A DNA stretch of 64,000 nt from Apostichopus japonicus (GCF_037975245.1 NC_092562.1:7977001-8041000), one strand, 5' to 3'; positions 1 through 10,760 are shown, counted from the first letter of the stretch. The notes: generated by a model from the sequence alone, not told the origin. Made by a program: numbers and translations.

Positions 1-104
1 ATCTATCCTCTAAAAACTTCCTAAAACAAATTTTACCCAACCACTGCTGGCCTAGACAACTTAAAATTGCTCAAAGGCCTAGCCAGGTTTGTTCAAGTTG
101 TCCG
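1..104 (+). repeat. Left part of dispersed repeat R, split by the foldback element
   Basis: Similar to about 49625-49710, including GGCCTAGCCAGG followed by a T-rich run and TTGTCC. It continues at 5427 on the far side of the foldback element. Confidence 0.7.
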
Positions 105-109
105 ATAAT
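105..109. repeat. Left 5-bp target-site duplication (ATAAT) of the foldback element
   Basis: ATAAT directly precedes the left terminus and is repeated at 5427-5431 after the right terminus. The homologous empty site at 49711-49715 has one copy. Confidence 0.85.
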
Positions 110-2060
110 AGTCCAGGAGCCCAGAAGGTTTATTCAGCTGAAGAGGCACAAAAGGTTTGGTGGCCTGATTGTGTTGGTAGGTGACCAAGCTTCAATAAAA
201 TGTGTTGCTGCCGGGACACACCCTGCATGGTAGGTGAGGGGGTCACAAAATAGGGGGGCAAAATATGCTTTTATTTAGCTGAAGAGGTACAAGCACACAA
301 GTTTCTGGGTTTTATACCCAGGAGGGTACCTTGCATCATGGTGGCAATGACAGCAATATCTGACTGCATGGGGCCCCAGACAGTAGCCCAAAAGAAGCCC
401 ACCCATATGGTATTATTCAGCTGAAAAGGTACAAGGGTAGATCCTTTTGCATTTGAACTATTACACATTGGGGTGTACTAAAACACTAATGACAGTAACT
501 TTGTCCTGCATAGGGGCCTAAACAGTAGCCCTAAGAATGGGCCATGCGGTACAACCAGCTGTTGGCTAATTTATCTAGCTGAGAAGGTACATAAACAAAA
601 CTTGTTGGATACTGCTCCCAGCAAGACTAATTACATTGCTGTAGCAACAACAGCAATATGTGACTGCATGGGGCCCCAGACAGTAGCCCAAAAGAAGCCC
701 GCCCATATGGTATTATTCAGCTGAAAAGGTACAAGGGTAAATCGTTTTGCATTTGAACTATTACACATTGGGGTATACTAAAACACTAATGACAGTAACT
801 TTGTCCTGCATAGGGGCCTAAACAGTAGCCCTAAGAATGGTCCATGCGGACCAACCAGCTGTTGGCTAATTTATCTAGCTGAAAAGGTACATGAACAAAA
901 CTTGTTGGATACTGCTCCTAGCAAGACTAATTACATTGCTGTAGCAACAACAGCAATATCTGACTGCATGGGGCCCCAGACAGTAGCCCAAAGGGCCCCG
1001 CCCACATGGTATTATTCAGCTGGAAAGGTACAAGTGTAGATCCTTTTGCTTTTGAACTATTACACATCGGGGTATACTGAAATACTAATGACAGTAACTT
1101 TGTCCTTCATAGGGGCCCAAACAATAACCCTAAAGATAGGCCCTTCGACCCAACCAGCTGTTAGCTAATTTTTCTAGCTGAACAGGTACTTCATTTTATT
1201 ACATTTTATTTGTTTCTTCACAATATTATTTACATATTTATATAACATATATACAAGAAATAGCATTGGTACAGAAAATTTACAATCATATAAATATAAG
1301 GAAAAAATTAGAATGAATAATATTGTGAAAGGAAGTGTTGTACAAAAACTCTGGAGAGCTTAACAGGGTACAACACTCCCCGATACAAATAATAATACAT
1401 AATTAATATATAGACATATAAGCCCCACCCACAAATACAACGTCCCCTCCCCTGCCGTCCTAACCATATTTTTCTTCCCACCCAAACCTCCGCATTGCTT
1501 ACCATCACTCCTCTCCCTTATCCCACACTCTGCACCCCTTCCCCACCATCCTTACCCACACACATACATTAACAAAACTTGTTGGATTCTGCTCCCAGCA
1601 AGACTAATTACTTTGCTGTAGCAGTAACAGCAATATCTGCCTGCATTGTGCCCCAGACAGTGGCCCAAAAGGGTAGATCCCTTTGCATTTGAACTAATAC
1701 ACATTGGGGTATACTAAAATACTAATGACAGTATGTTTGTCCTGCATAGGGGCCCAAACAGTAGCTCTAAATATGGGCCCTGTTGCCTTATCAGTCTTCG
1801 ACTGATTTAGTAGAAGGTACATAAATTCAACTTGTTGGAGACTGCCCTAGCAATATTTGTTATATTATTATAGCAATAACATCAATATTTGCCTGCATGG
1901 GGCTCCAGATAGTGGTCCCGAAAGGCCCGTATGGTGTTATTCAGTCAAAGTAATACAAGGGCGAATCTTTCATCATTGATGCTGATACATTTAGGTTTAC
2001 CCAAGTAGGTCTACCAATGACACCAACTTCGTTCTGCACTGGGGCCCAGACAATGTAGCC
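110..2060. repeat. Left arm: 300-bp tandem units, interrupted by an insertion
   Basis: Each 300-bp unit consists of two diverged halves of about 150 bp, one with GACTGCATGGGGCCCCAGA and one with TCCTGCATAGGGGCC. Three units are in register (phase points 361, 661, 961). The next phase point is displaced by about 377 bp, the length of the foreign segment at about 1190-1566. Later units (1638, 1890 and about 2030) are shorter and more diverged. Confidence 0.8.
1190..1566 (-). mobile_element. Probable LINE 3'-UTR fragment inserted in the left arm
   Basis: The segment breaks the 300-bp register between GGTAC and AACAAAACTTG. On the plus strand it starts with a T/A-rich stretch and then runs into a CCCCACCC-rich region. 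The same layout is seen at 61025-61330, which is the 3' end of a minus-strand LINE. Assignment rests on this similarity of layout only. No coding sequence is visible. Confidence 0.4.
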
Positions 2061-4560
2061 CAACATAGCCCCTCCTTTCATGTTTATTGTATCTTGCCAC
2101 GATTGGACGAGCAGTGAGAGAAAACAGAAATAATATAATTACAAAAGGTTTATGATTTATTGGACCTGGTTAACATCGTTATTTGTCTTCTTCGTTAGAA
2201 ATCCAGTGTAACGTACCTTATAAGTGGATTGTGAGGCAATTCAAAACTGTGAATGGCATACCTGAACGCTATGATAGGTGCACTTTTTGAAATGTAATTA
2301 TTGAAAATACTTTGTGTAGCCAGAATTGTATCTTTCAGAATGACCTAAAACATTGTACTGGCCCTAATTATAACTCAAAGTTGGTCTCCATCGTTGTAGC
2401 ATTGAACTGATATACTTTGATTCAAATTGCTCAATCATTGATCGTAATGATTTATCAGTGGTAATCACATGAAGGCAGTGGCGTAGGAAGGTACTTTTGA
2501 GTGTGGGGGGGGGGCTGACATTCGATGGCCGGCCTGGGGAGGGGTCTAAGGGGAGGGGGACACCCCCTCCCCTTTGGAATTTTTTGCATTTCCAGGTGGC
2601 CTCAGATGCAATTTGGTGCAATATAGCACACTTCAACACCCACTCCGTTTTGTAAACTTAATTTTGTATTTTCACCTGGCCTTAGATGCAATCTGGTGCT
2701 CCAAATGAGATTTTTTTTTCTCATTTGGAAATGAAAAAGGGGTTTTCTGACTTGCGAAGCGGGGGCGGAATGATACTTCCGCCCCTCCACATTTTTCAAT
2801 GGGGGGCTGGCGCCCCCAGCCCCCCGGTTCCTACGCCCTTACATGAAGGCATGTTAACATCATCACTTGCTAAAATAACATATTTACATTTTTGGTTAAA
2901 ATGATAACATATAGTAACATCCATAATACATGTACACTAGGATAATGTACCGTTAACAGTCAATTTGACACCTTTTTGTATATCTTAGGCAACATTGATT
3001 TGCTTTATAAGATCAAACGTACAGCCACCTGCTTACTCCCATGCAGGCTATTTCACTAATACTTGTATAATTTTGATAACAAAGTTTAGCACACAGGATT
3101 ATAACGAAGGAGTATTACTAGATGCCCATAGCTAGGTACAAAAGTTATGAATGTACAGAAAAGTAACAAGTAGGCTACTGTAAGTCAGTGCAATTTTCTG
3201 AAATGTAAGCTGCTGACATTATTATTGTCCATTGTCACAGCAGTACATGGAAAATACAGCATTTGACTTAGCGAGTAATATTTTGCAGTAATTTTTTTGC
3301 CAAATAATGTCAATCAAGAAAAGGCCAAATAGCAAAACTACATCAATGTTCAACAGCCTGATAGGTTCTGGGTTACAGGTTTTGTACATGTCAAGCAGAT
3401 GAAATGTTGCTCCAGTGTGTGGTGGAAGTTTTGTTTTTAACCACTGCAAACAGATGGGTTTTATTACATAATAACTATGAAATCCATAAGTTTTTGTCAA
3501 TAGAGAATATAACCTTTCTGCCCGTTCTATTGTGTTGATGTATGTCACAATATAATGATTATTTACGACATAGAAAGCGCTGTAAGGCCTGGTGAATGTT
3601 TTCCTCAAAACAAAATAATCGATCTAGACAAAAAAATTCTCAACTAGGCCTAACGTTAAGCTAGTTCAACTGTTTAATTTAATATATTTCATGATGAATA
3701 AACTGACCGTATAATTCAACACAAAGTTACACTATGCTGGACTAGATTGTCCGTCCACTCGTTCGTTGACATACATGTGAACGTACGTACGTATATGTGG
3801 GATATGATATACGTACATAAGCCTAGGCCCTACATCATGTTGCGAGAAGCGCGGTTGCTATGGAAGTACGAAGAATGTTGATTAACTGTCCATGTTAATA
3901 TTTGTGTTCATGTTAATCTATAATCTTTCTAATTGCTTCCATTCCCATGTTTGATGCTTTCATTTTACTGATAGCCGTAAAATTGTTGTGAATATTCGTG
4001 ATCATTTGGGCGTTTTTTTTTTTTTTTGGCACATGAGCATTGTTGTTTTGGTAGTTAATAAACTAATTCTACGGGGTAACACATTTATCAAATCTGCTAA
4101 TTCTTTTTTTGTATATTTTGCCTTTTTATTGACAAAAATCATAAGGTATGAATGAACGGAATTAATCAACGGTCAGCTTGGGTTTATCTATAGGATAATA
4201 CACGATCGGGGGTTAATTAGACTACCGTGATTAAACACAGATACTTTTATAATAATGCAAGCGATGCACGAGGGCGTAGCCCGAGTGCATCCAGCTTGCC
4301 CCTAATTATAAATACTACCCGAAAATCCTCAAATTATGAATAAAATAATATTGTTTGGGAAAAGGGAAGCTTGTCAATTGAAAGGGATGGGATATATAGT
4401 TATTTATGGCAATTGCTAGAAATGTGGAACCAGCAAATGTTATCATTTTTCTGTGAAGGTACCCCCTTAACTAGAATTTTATAGCTAAACTAATGAGTAT
4501 TTGAGAAACAGAAGAATTTGTACTCACCATGATTTGATGATTTAATTGTTATCCGCCGTC
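2060..4560. other. Internal region of the foldback element, no recognised gene
   Basis: Apart from the hAT MITE at 2476-2841 this is AT-rich, non-repetitive DNA. A 128-codon open frame on the minus strand (3222-3608) has no family resemblance that I can recognise. Its composition is ordinary AT-rich. It may be chance or a remnant of an internal gene. Confidence 0.4.
2476..2841. mobile_element. hAT-type MITE, copy 1
   Basis: Ends are CAGTGGCGTAGGAA (left) and TTCCTACGCCCTTA (right), imperfect inverted repeats of the hAT-like form YARNG. An 8-bp duplication CATGAAGG flanks it at 2468-2475 and 2842-2849. The interior carries G- and C-runs next to the ends and inverted words around GGTGCAATATAG and CACCTGGC. 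The copy at 8161-8546 is the same element in opposite orientation. It is too short to encode a transposase. Confidence 0.85.
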
Positions 4561-5426
4561 TTGCCCCATGCAGGCAGACATGCTGTCATTACTGCAGCAA
4601 TAGAGTTAATCTTGCTCGAAGCGGTATCCAACACGTTTTGTTTATGTACCTGTTCAGGTAGGGAAATTAGCTAACAGCTGGTTGGGCTGCAGGGCCTATC
4701 TTTAAGGTTACTGTTTGGGCATATTTGAAGGACAAAGTTACTGTCATTAGTATTTTAGTATACCCCGATGTGTAATAGTTCAAATGCAAAAGGATCTACC
4801 CTTGTACCTTTTCAGCTGAATAATACCATGTGGGCGGGACCCTTTTGGGCTACTGTCTGGGGCCCCATGCAGTCAGATATTGCTGTTGTTGCTACAGCAA
4901 TGTAATTAGTCTTGCTGGGAGCAGTATCCAACAAGTTTTGTTCATGTACCTTTTCAGCTAGATAAATTAGCCAGCAGCTGGTTGGTCCGCATGGCCCATT
5001 CTTAGGGCTACTGTTTGGGCCCCTATGCAGGACAAAGTTAATGTCATTAGTGTTTTAGTACACCCCAATGTGTAATAGTTCAAATGCAAAAGAATTCACC
5101 CTTGTACCATTTCAGCTGAATAATACCATATGGGCGGGCCCCTTTTGGGCTACTGTCTGGGGCCCCATGCAGTCAGATATTGCTGTCATTGCCACCATGA
5201 TGCAAGGTACCCTCCTGGGTATAAAACCCAGAAACTTGTGTGCTTGTACCTCTTCAGCTAAATAAAAGCATATTTTGCCCCCCTATTTTGTGACCCCCTC
5301 ACCTACCATGCAGGGTGTGTCCCGGCAGCAACACATTTTATTGAAGCTTGGTCACCTACCAACACAATCAGGCCACCAAACCTTTTGTGCCTCTTCAGCT
5401 GAATAAACCTTCTGGGCTCCTGGACT
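4560..5426. repeat. Right arm: inverted 300-bp tandem units
   Basis: This is the reverse complement of the left-arm units. The word GGCCCCATGCAGTCAGATAT occurs at 4861 and 5161, again a 300-bp period. The outermost 270 bp match positions 110-380 of the left arm almost base for base. Confidence 0.8.
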
Positions 5427-5431
5427 ATAAT
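5427..5431. repeat. Right 5-bp target-site duplication (ATAAT) of the foldback element
   Basis: Matches 105-109 exactly. The flanking sequence that follows (CATAAACGTGACGAAAGTCG) is the same as the sequence after the single ATAAT at 49711. Confidence 0.85.
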
Positions 5432-5945
5432 CATAAACGTGACGAAAGTCGAAAGTTACTTTTAAGGCCTAGCTATATGCTGAAACTGGTGGAAGCACCT
5501 GACTACACAAATTGAGATCAACAGCCGATCCAGACAAACGCTCGTGAACTCACTGCCAAACTACTAAGACCGTTTTACACAATTATTTCGCATAGAGAGT
5601 GGTCATAGAAGAAATTTAACTAGACGAGCTGTTAAGTTTCTTAAACGGCGCCTGGTCACAACGATACATCCACCATGAAATACGACGGAAAACGTCTAAT
5701 AGCACCGCTGTACGTACGAACAGTTCATCTTTTTGCACGCGAAGTAACACTCCCGAGCGGCACGTTGAAGCCTATACAAATATGTTCGAGTTTTCAGTTT
5801 TAGATTCTACGGATGCCCATAAGCATATTTCCGTATTCGTATGAGGCGTAACGCATATGTTATCTAATAGGCTGGACGGTGGGAGATACGGTAGCTTATA
5901 AAACAAGGTTTCCACAATTTGGCGTCTTGTGACTCCAAATGACCT
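5427..5945 (+). repeat. Right part of dispersed repeat R
   Basis: Close copy of 49711-50245 in the same orientation. Shared words include CATAAACGTGACGAAAGTCG, ACAGCCGATCCAGACA, GGAGATACGGT and CTTATAAAACAAGG. No coding frame is conserved between the two copies. The repeat runs into the TGACCT-containing repeat described next. Confidence 0.75.
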
Positions 5946-6130
5946 TTGTTCTCAATAAAAAACAATATGCATCTTGTACTAACGTGTCACAACTACATAC
6001 TAAATATGAGATTGGCCCAAGGCTTCACTTCTTGAGATATCGTGGTCACAGGGTTTTCACTATTTGGACCCTGGTGACCCCAAATGACCTTTGACCTCCC
6101 AAAAAACGATAGGGTTCTTTTACCAGTCAC
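5928..6130 (+). repeat. TGACCT-rich dispersed repeat (two units)
   Basis: Two units of the pattern GTGAC(T/C)CCAAATGACCTTTG occur, at about 5930 and 6075. The second contains TGACCTTTGACCTC at 6085-6098. Between them is a stretch reading ATATGAGATTGGCCCAAGG then CTTGAGATATCGTG. Related units occur near 6868-6925, 18205-18310, 42165-42260, 48770-48930 and 50222-50250. Confidence 0.65.
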
Positions 6131-8152
6131 TCACCACCGGTGCGAAAAGTACTTTCTTTTCTTATAGAATTTGAACGGGTTTTTTTCCTAGGGTGCACTT
6201 CATCTTCGGAGCTTGCATAATGTGTTGAAAGAAGATGAGCATTTTCTGCTCCTATATTTCAGGGTTATAGTTATATAATGACTATGAAGTATGAGGTCTG
6301 TACACTATAGTTTGATTTGGGCGTTTTCAACGACTAAAGCAATGTACATCATTACATGTACACGCTGAGCCAATACAAAGTCCTCACATCTGTATTACAT
6401 AACGCTGTGTTTTGCCGCAAGTTAATAAGTTGATTATTGACAAGACTAGTGCATTTCCAATCCCAAATTTGGTATCAATGTAAAGAGCATATTCTAATCT
6501 AGCCAAAAATGTGCATTTTTCTCCTGTAACAAAGTCAAGTTAACGACAAATCAAACGGCACTTTTTTGAGCCATGAAAAATACGCCAAGTTTAATTGTGA
6601 CTTATCAGAAAGTACGACGAAAATATAAATTGTTACTGTTTGTTACGAAAAACAAAAGTTGAGAGATTCAGTTTCCCGCGTCATGGTGGCTAGCAATGCC
6701 TTCTTTTGCACTTTCACACCTTTAAACTAGATGGGTATAGGTCCCAAGCAGTTTCGCGAAATTTCATGCGTCTGACCAAATTTTTGGGGCGGGGCTACAA
6801 GAAAACTACTCTCTGAGCTCATTAACTCGCTCGTTGGGGACTGACTGTTATTCAATATGTTACTCATATAAACCAAATATGACATTGGTCCAAGCTTCCC
6901 TTTTTGAGATATCGTGTTAACAAGCAAGGCGTTACACATTCTCATACTCACCCACACATCATCACGCACACCCATACACACACTCTCCGCCAGCATGACT
7001 GCATAGGTTACGATTATCATCGAAAACAATTAGTCAATTATAATCCAGTCAACGTGCCGGGTTACTACCTCAGAACACGCAGAGGTTACTGTTTAATTCA
7101 TGAATGCAGAAATGTTTAATCTGTAGCCTCTTTCTTTTCTAATCATTGTCTTCAGAGGATGCTTCAATCTAAAGCGGGTTAGGTTTATACTATTTCCCCA
7201 TACTACGTGTTGAATGCAATGGCTATCCCAACATTAGCATCTAAGCCTTGTTAGCAGCTCAGTACCATCTACATATAAAGTGGACTAGTTCAACGAGCTA
7301 TATGTTCTATCTCAGGTCAAAGATGAAGATGAGTGTGAATATCATCAAACGTCGTAAAATTTAATTTCTGAAATAGAAATGTCACATGACATGCTGTGCG
7401 GTATTGGGCAACAAATAGTTAAGTTAGAAGTTGCTGAAATGTACAGAGGTCTTTGTCCTAACGGTCGAAATTCAAAACTGAAAAAAAAAATCAATATGTG
7501 ATTATGATTTGCCAATGATCCTAGGGCACTTTGCGAGATGAAATGAATAATGAAAGGAGACACATATCTCGCTATACGGTAAGAGCGTTTACTGAAATAA
7601 ATACATTCAGTGTTCTGAACAATCAAATAAGAATAGCCGTACAGTTTGGAATGGAAATTTCTGAGTAGTTTCTCCTGTGAGAAAGAAAGTACTATTGAGA
7701 TGCACCATTCTTTTGCAGTAAAAATATATGGGTTATTCAAGCGGTACTTTAAGTTTATTATATTTAATTATAATATATACATGTGTATGTTACGTCCAAA
7801 ATTAGTTTACTAGGATAATACTAGGCTAGCACAATGCTGCATGCACCTTACGGGGCTTCTCACCCTGGCCGCCACAAGCGTTTCCCTATACATTTCCATG
7901 AAACTATCTTGAATTTAATTTCTGAGCTTAAGTTAAAATACGTACTACAACTGAATGTCTGACATGTCCTTCAAGATATTCGTCCCCTGAACCCACCGTA
8001 ATAAAATCCTGGGGCTCATCGAAAGTAATGTAGGTAGATCAAAAATTATGGGGGTCATGATTCAGCATGAAAATCACAAGGTTATAGAGAAAGAAAAAAA
8101 CAGTCGACCATGATAGGAAAGGAAATATTGAAAACTAACATACCCGTATACA
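6130..8152. other. No recognisable gene
   Basis: AT-rich unique-looking sequence. Around 6850-6925 lies a partial TGACCT-family unit (ATTGGTCCAAGC, GAGATATCGTG), followed by a short CA-rich stretch (6940-6985). A 131-codon minus-strand open frame at 7345-7740 has no recognisable similarity. Confidence 0.4.
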
Positions 8153-8160
8153 CCAAAAAT

Positions 8161-8546
8161 CAAGGGCGTAGGAACCGGGGGGGGGGGGGGGGCTGGGGGG
8201 GCTGGGGGGGGGCGCCAGCCCCCCAGTGAAAAATGTGGAGGGGCGGAAGTATCATTCCGCCCCCCCGCTCCACAAGTCAGAAAACCCCTTTTTCATTTCC
8301 AAATGAGAAAAAAAATCTCATTTGGAGCACCAAATTGCATCTAAGGCCAGGTGAAAATACAAAATTAAGTTTACAAAATGGAGTGGGTGTTGAAGTGTGC
8401 TATATTGCACCAAATTGCATCTGAGGCCACCTGGAAATGCAAAAAATTCCAAAGGGGAGGGGGACACCCCCTCCCCTTAGACCCCTCCCCCAGGCCGGCC
8501 ATCAGTCTTCAGCCCCCCCACTCAAAAGTACCTTCCTACGCCACTG
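8161..8546. mobile_element. hAT-type MITE, copy 2 (inverted relative to copy 1)
   Basis: Ends are CAAGGGCGTAGGAACC (left) and CCTTCCTACGCCACTG (right). A perfect 8-bp duplication CCAAAAAT lies at 8153-8160 and 8547-8554. The interior matches copy 1 (2476-2841) as its reverse complement, including CCTTTTTCATTTCCAAATGAG. A run of 16 G starts near the left end. Confidence 0.9.
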
Positions 8547-8757
8547 CCAAAAATAAAACTAGGAATGTCTGTCTCCTCTTTCGATATTTGGGAATGACAT
8601 TATGAGCTTTGGTTGATATATATTGTTTACACGAATCGTTCAAATTATCTAATGTAACCCAAGAATTGTACTTTGAAGTAAAAGACTGCCATTTAACTCT
8701 TTATAACCATTTCCATGCAATGCTACTTTGTGAGATAGTATCAGGTAAAGGCACGAA

Positions 8758-8960
8758 TTAAAATTGCAATGAATTTAATAATACTAGAAAATATACATTC
8801 CCGGTGTTTTTACAGACGGGAAGAGGCACCAATATATCCGTGCTTAGCCGCTGAAGCGGTTCAGTGACAGGTATTGGCTGCAAATGTGCATGAACAGGGT
8901 TTACTGGTGGTTTACTGATTAACCATTGTAAGGCTAAGTGATCGACAACAACGGAAAACC
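8758..8960 (-). pseudogene. Ty3/gypsy-like pol fragment: RNase H end fused to integrase core start
   Basis: The minus-strand frame reads VDHLALQWL, a typical end of the RNase H domain of Ty3/gypsy polyproteins. Within about 20 residues it continues as LQPIPVTEPLQRLSTDILVP, which resembles the start of the integrase core including its first catalytic Asp (TDILVPLPV). In intact elements a zinc-binding integrase N-domain of well over 100 residues separates these blocks, so an internal deletion has joined them. The frame stops at 8758 shortly after YFLVLL. No LTRs were seen nearby. The match is by motif memory only. Confidence 0.6.
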
Positions 8961-9001
8961 CACACCCACACCTATCAGTGTAAAGAACATAAAGGAGGTC
9001 A

Positions 9002-9179
9002 GGGGTGACAGAATAAAGTGTCCCCCTGTACAAAGTGTCCGGGGTAAACTGTGTACCAGAACAATTAGTCCGGTGTGACAGTACATAGTGTCCCCCTGTA
9101 CAAAGTGTTCGGGGAAAAACTGTGTACCAGAACAATTAGTCCGGTGTGACAGTACATAGTGTCCCCTTGTACAAAGTGG
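9002..9179. repeat. Tandem repeat, about 70-bp unit, 2.4 copies
   Basis: Units share GTGTCCCCCTGTACAAAGTG and CTGTGTACCAGAACAATTAG. Phase points at 9018, 9088 and 9159 give periods of 70 and 71 bp. Confidence 0.85.
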
Positions 9180-9191
9180 AGGGGCCATGCC

Positions 9192-9675
9192 CCCCCCCCC
9201 TTGCCCCATGTTGCGATGACCATGCGTGAAGCAAATATTCATTTGTATAGACAAATGGCATTTGAACCCAGGCAATTCCAGAAAAATAAAGGTTCTTTGT
9301 TCTAATTATGGCATTTTCGTAATGAACAAAATTGGTTCTAAATAGAACAGATATGTTATAAGGCCTCGGGCTCGACATCCCCATATAAAATTTGCACGGT
9401 GTATTTTCCTAACAAAAGCAATGCTTTTCGAAAAGGGCAGCAATGCTTGTATTATATCAACAATGTCAGCCACCACCTCCCTCCCCACAAACACCTTGTC
9501 TGATGTATTTATCATCCATTTACGTTCAGTTTGTTTGGAAACAAAAGACCTGCAAACATCAAAGAAACATAACAAAGACAAAAGAAGAGGAAAGAATAAA
9601 ACAAATAGGACAGAGCAGGTTGCAATATACTTGATTTTTTTTTTGTCTCATCATGTTTCTCACACTTTAAATACG
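9192..9675 (-). repeat. Dispersed coding-like repeat, copy A
   Basis: About 480 bp related in inverted orientation to 15625-16065. On the minus strand an open stretch (9306-9581) includes RSFVSKQTERKWMINTSDKV then GREVVADIVDIIQALLPFSK. A T-rich tract ending TTTGCAG lies just before RSFVSKQ and resembles a 3' splice site. The frame then shifts; a further block VYTNEYLLHAWSSQHGARGG appears in another minus-strand frame. I do not recognise the protein. Because two decayed copies keep the same residues, a mobile or duplicated gene is likely. Confidence 0.5.
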
Positions 9676-9689
9676 TCATTCTTGTAGAT

Positions 9690-10041
9690 ATAAGTTTGTT
9701 CAAAGAAATGAAGTAAGAATCCAAACATGAAATTGGATGATGGTCACAAACATAATATTCTGAATTTATATCAGCCTGGGCAAAAAGTGAAGAAGTGATT
9801 ATACATGAGGAAATTTAACTGGGATGATGGCTCTCCGTTTGTAGCTCTGAGGCAACCCAAGATAATCGATGCTTTCTAGAACATCCTTTAAGAAGGGAGG
9901 CGTTACTTAACTAGAATGAGATACTACGGTCACTCTCAAACAATATGTACTTGAAACTCTCATAATCACATTAAGAACATCTTCTTGGGAGTCTGGTAAA
10001 GACCTCAATAAAACAATGCAGAATTTCCCTATAGAATTCCC
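9690..10041. other. No recognisable gene
   Basis: AT-rich spacer between the coding-like repeat and the next hAT element. Nothing identified. Confidence 0.4.
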
Positions 10042-10049
10042 CCTTCAAA

Positions 10050-10752
10050 CCGTGGCGTCGCCAGAAATTTTAATCATGGGGGGGGGGGGGGCACAGCACT
10101 TAATTAGGGGGCACAATGTCTATTTTTGAATGCCGTCCTGGGGGAGGGGTCTAAGGTCAAATATTGTCAACTGATGCCATGCAACATGAAATTCCTATAC
10201 TGTCAACATCCCTATAACATTAAACGTGACCCACCACTATCTTCAACATGACAATTTGGGTATTCATAATTCAACAGAATAATATGCAAGCACCAACATC
10301 TCAACATAATGTACAATGTCTAGGCTTTAGTGTTTTGTGTGTATTCAGAAATATTGTAGTCACATATACCCAGCACCTTTGTCAAGTCTTCAACAAATCC
10401 CTGGTATGTACAGTATGTAGTATTTACTATTTAATTGCAGTCTATTCCTAATCTTACTAAAATTCCACAGATCCACGTGTTCACTTAGAAATGGGTCATA
10501 TTAAGCCATGTCATGCATTTGAGAAATGTTTTATTAAACAAGGGTCCTTAGATGCAACTTGAAGTCACTTTGTGTTCACTTTTCGGGTTTAGTCTGTCCG
10601 ATATTTATGTCTTTAATTGAGGCAGATAAAGTATTTGTTTGAGTATTTTTCTTAACACTATAAATCGCATTTGGGGGAACCTGGGGGCGCGATGTTTGTT
10701 TTGGGTGGGGGGGGGGTCACCTGCCCCAGGCCTCCCCTTGGCGACGCCACTG
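10050..10752. mobile_element. hAT-type non-autonomous element, copy 3
   Basis: Ends are CCGTGGCGTCGCCAG and CTTGGCGACGCCACTG. The duplication CCTTCAAA (10042-10049) against CCTTCAAC (10753-10760) matches 7 of 8. Long G-runs lie inside the left end (about 10079) and near the right end (about 10706). The length is 703 bp and there is no transposase-like frame. Confidence 0.8.
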
Positions 10753-10760
10753 CCTTCAAC

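Larger units (their letters stand above)
110..5426. mobile_element. Foldback-type DNA transposon with 300-bp tandem-repeat arms
   Basis: The terminal inverted repeat begins AGTCCAGGAGCCCAG at 110 and ends with its reverse complement at 5426. The inversion continues inward through the whole right arm (about 4560-5426) against the left arm (about 110-1190, continuing past an insertion to about 2060). Both arms are made of 300-bp direct units; the word CTGACTGCATGGGGCCCC starts near 360, 660 and 960. The element is flanked by ATAAT at 105-109 and 5427-5431, read as a 5-bp target duplication. The paralogous unfilled site near 49711 carries a single ATAAT. The internal 2.4 kb holds a hAT element but no recognisable transposase. 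Sea-urchin TU elements are known foldback transposons of similar architecture, but as I recall their target duplications are longer, so identity is not claimed. Confidence 0.85.

Noticed and set aside
110-2060. CRISPR-like array (regular 300-bp direct repeats)
   Set aside because: Repeat units are long and continuous, without unique spacers, and the context is eukaryotic.
3222-3608. 128-codon minus-strand frame inside the foldback element
   Set aside because: No recognisable motif. AT-rich composition equals the surroundings. Not enough to call a transposase.
5427-5950. Repeat R as part of the foldback element
   Set aside because: The copy at 49625-50250 lacks the element, so R is the target, not part of it.
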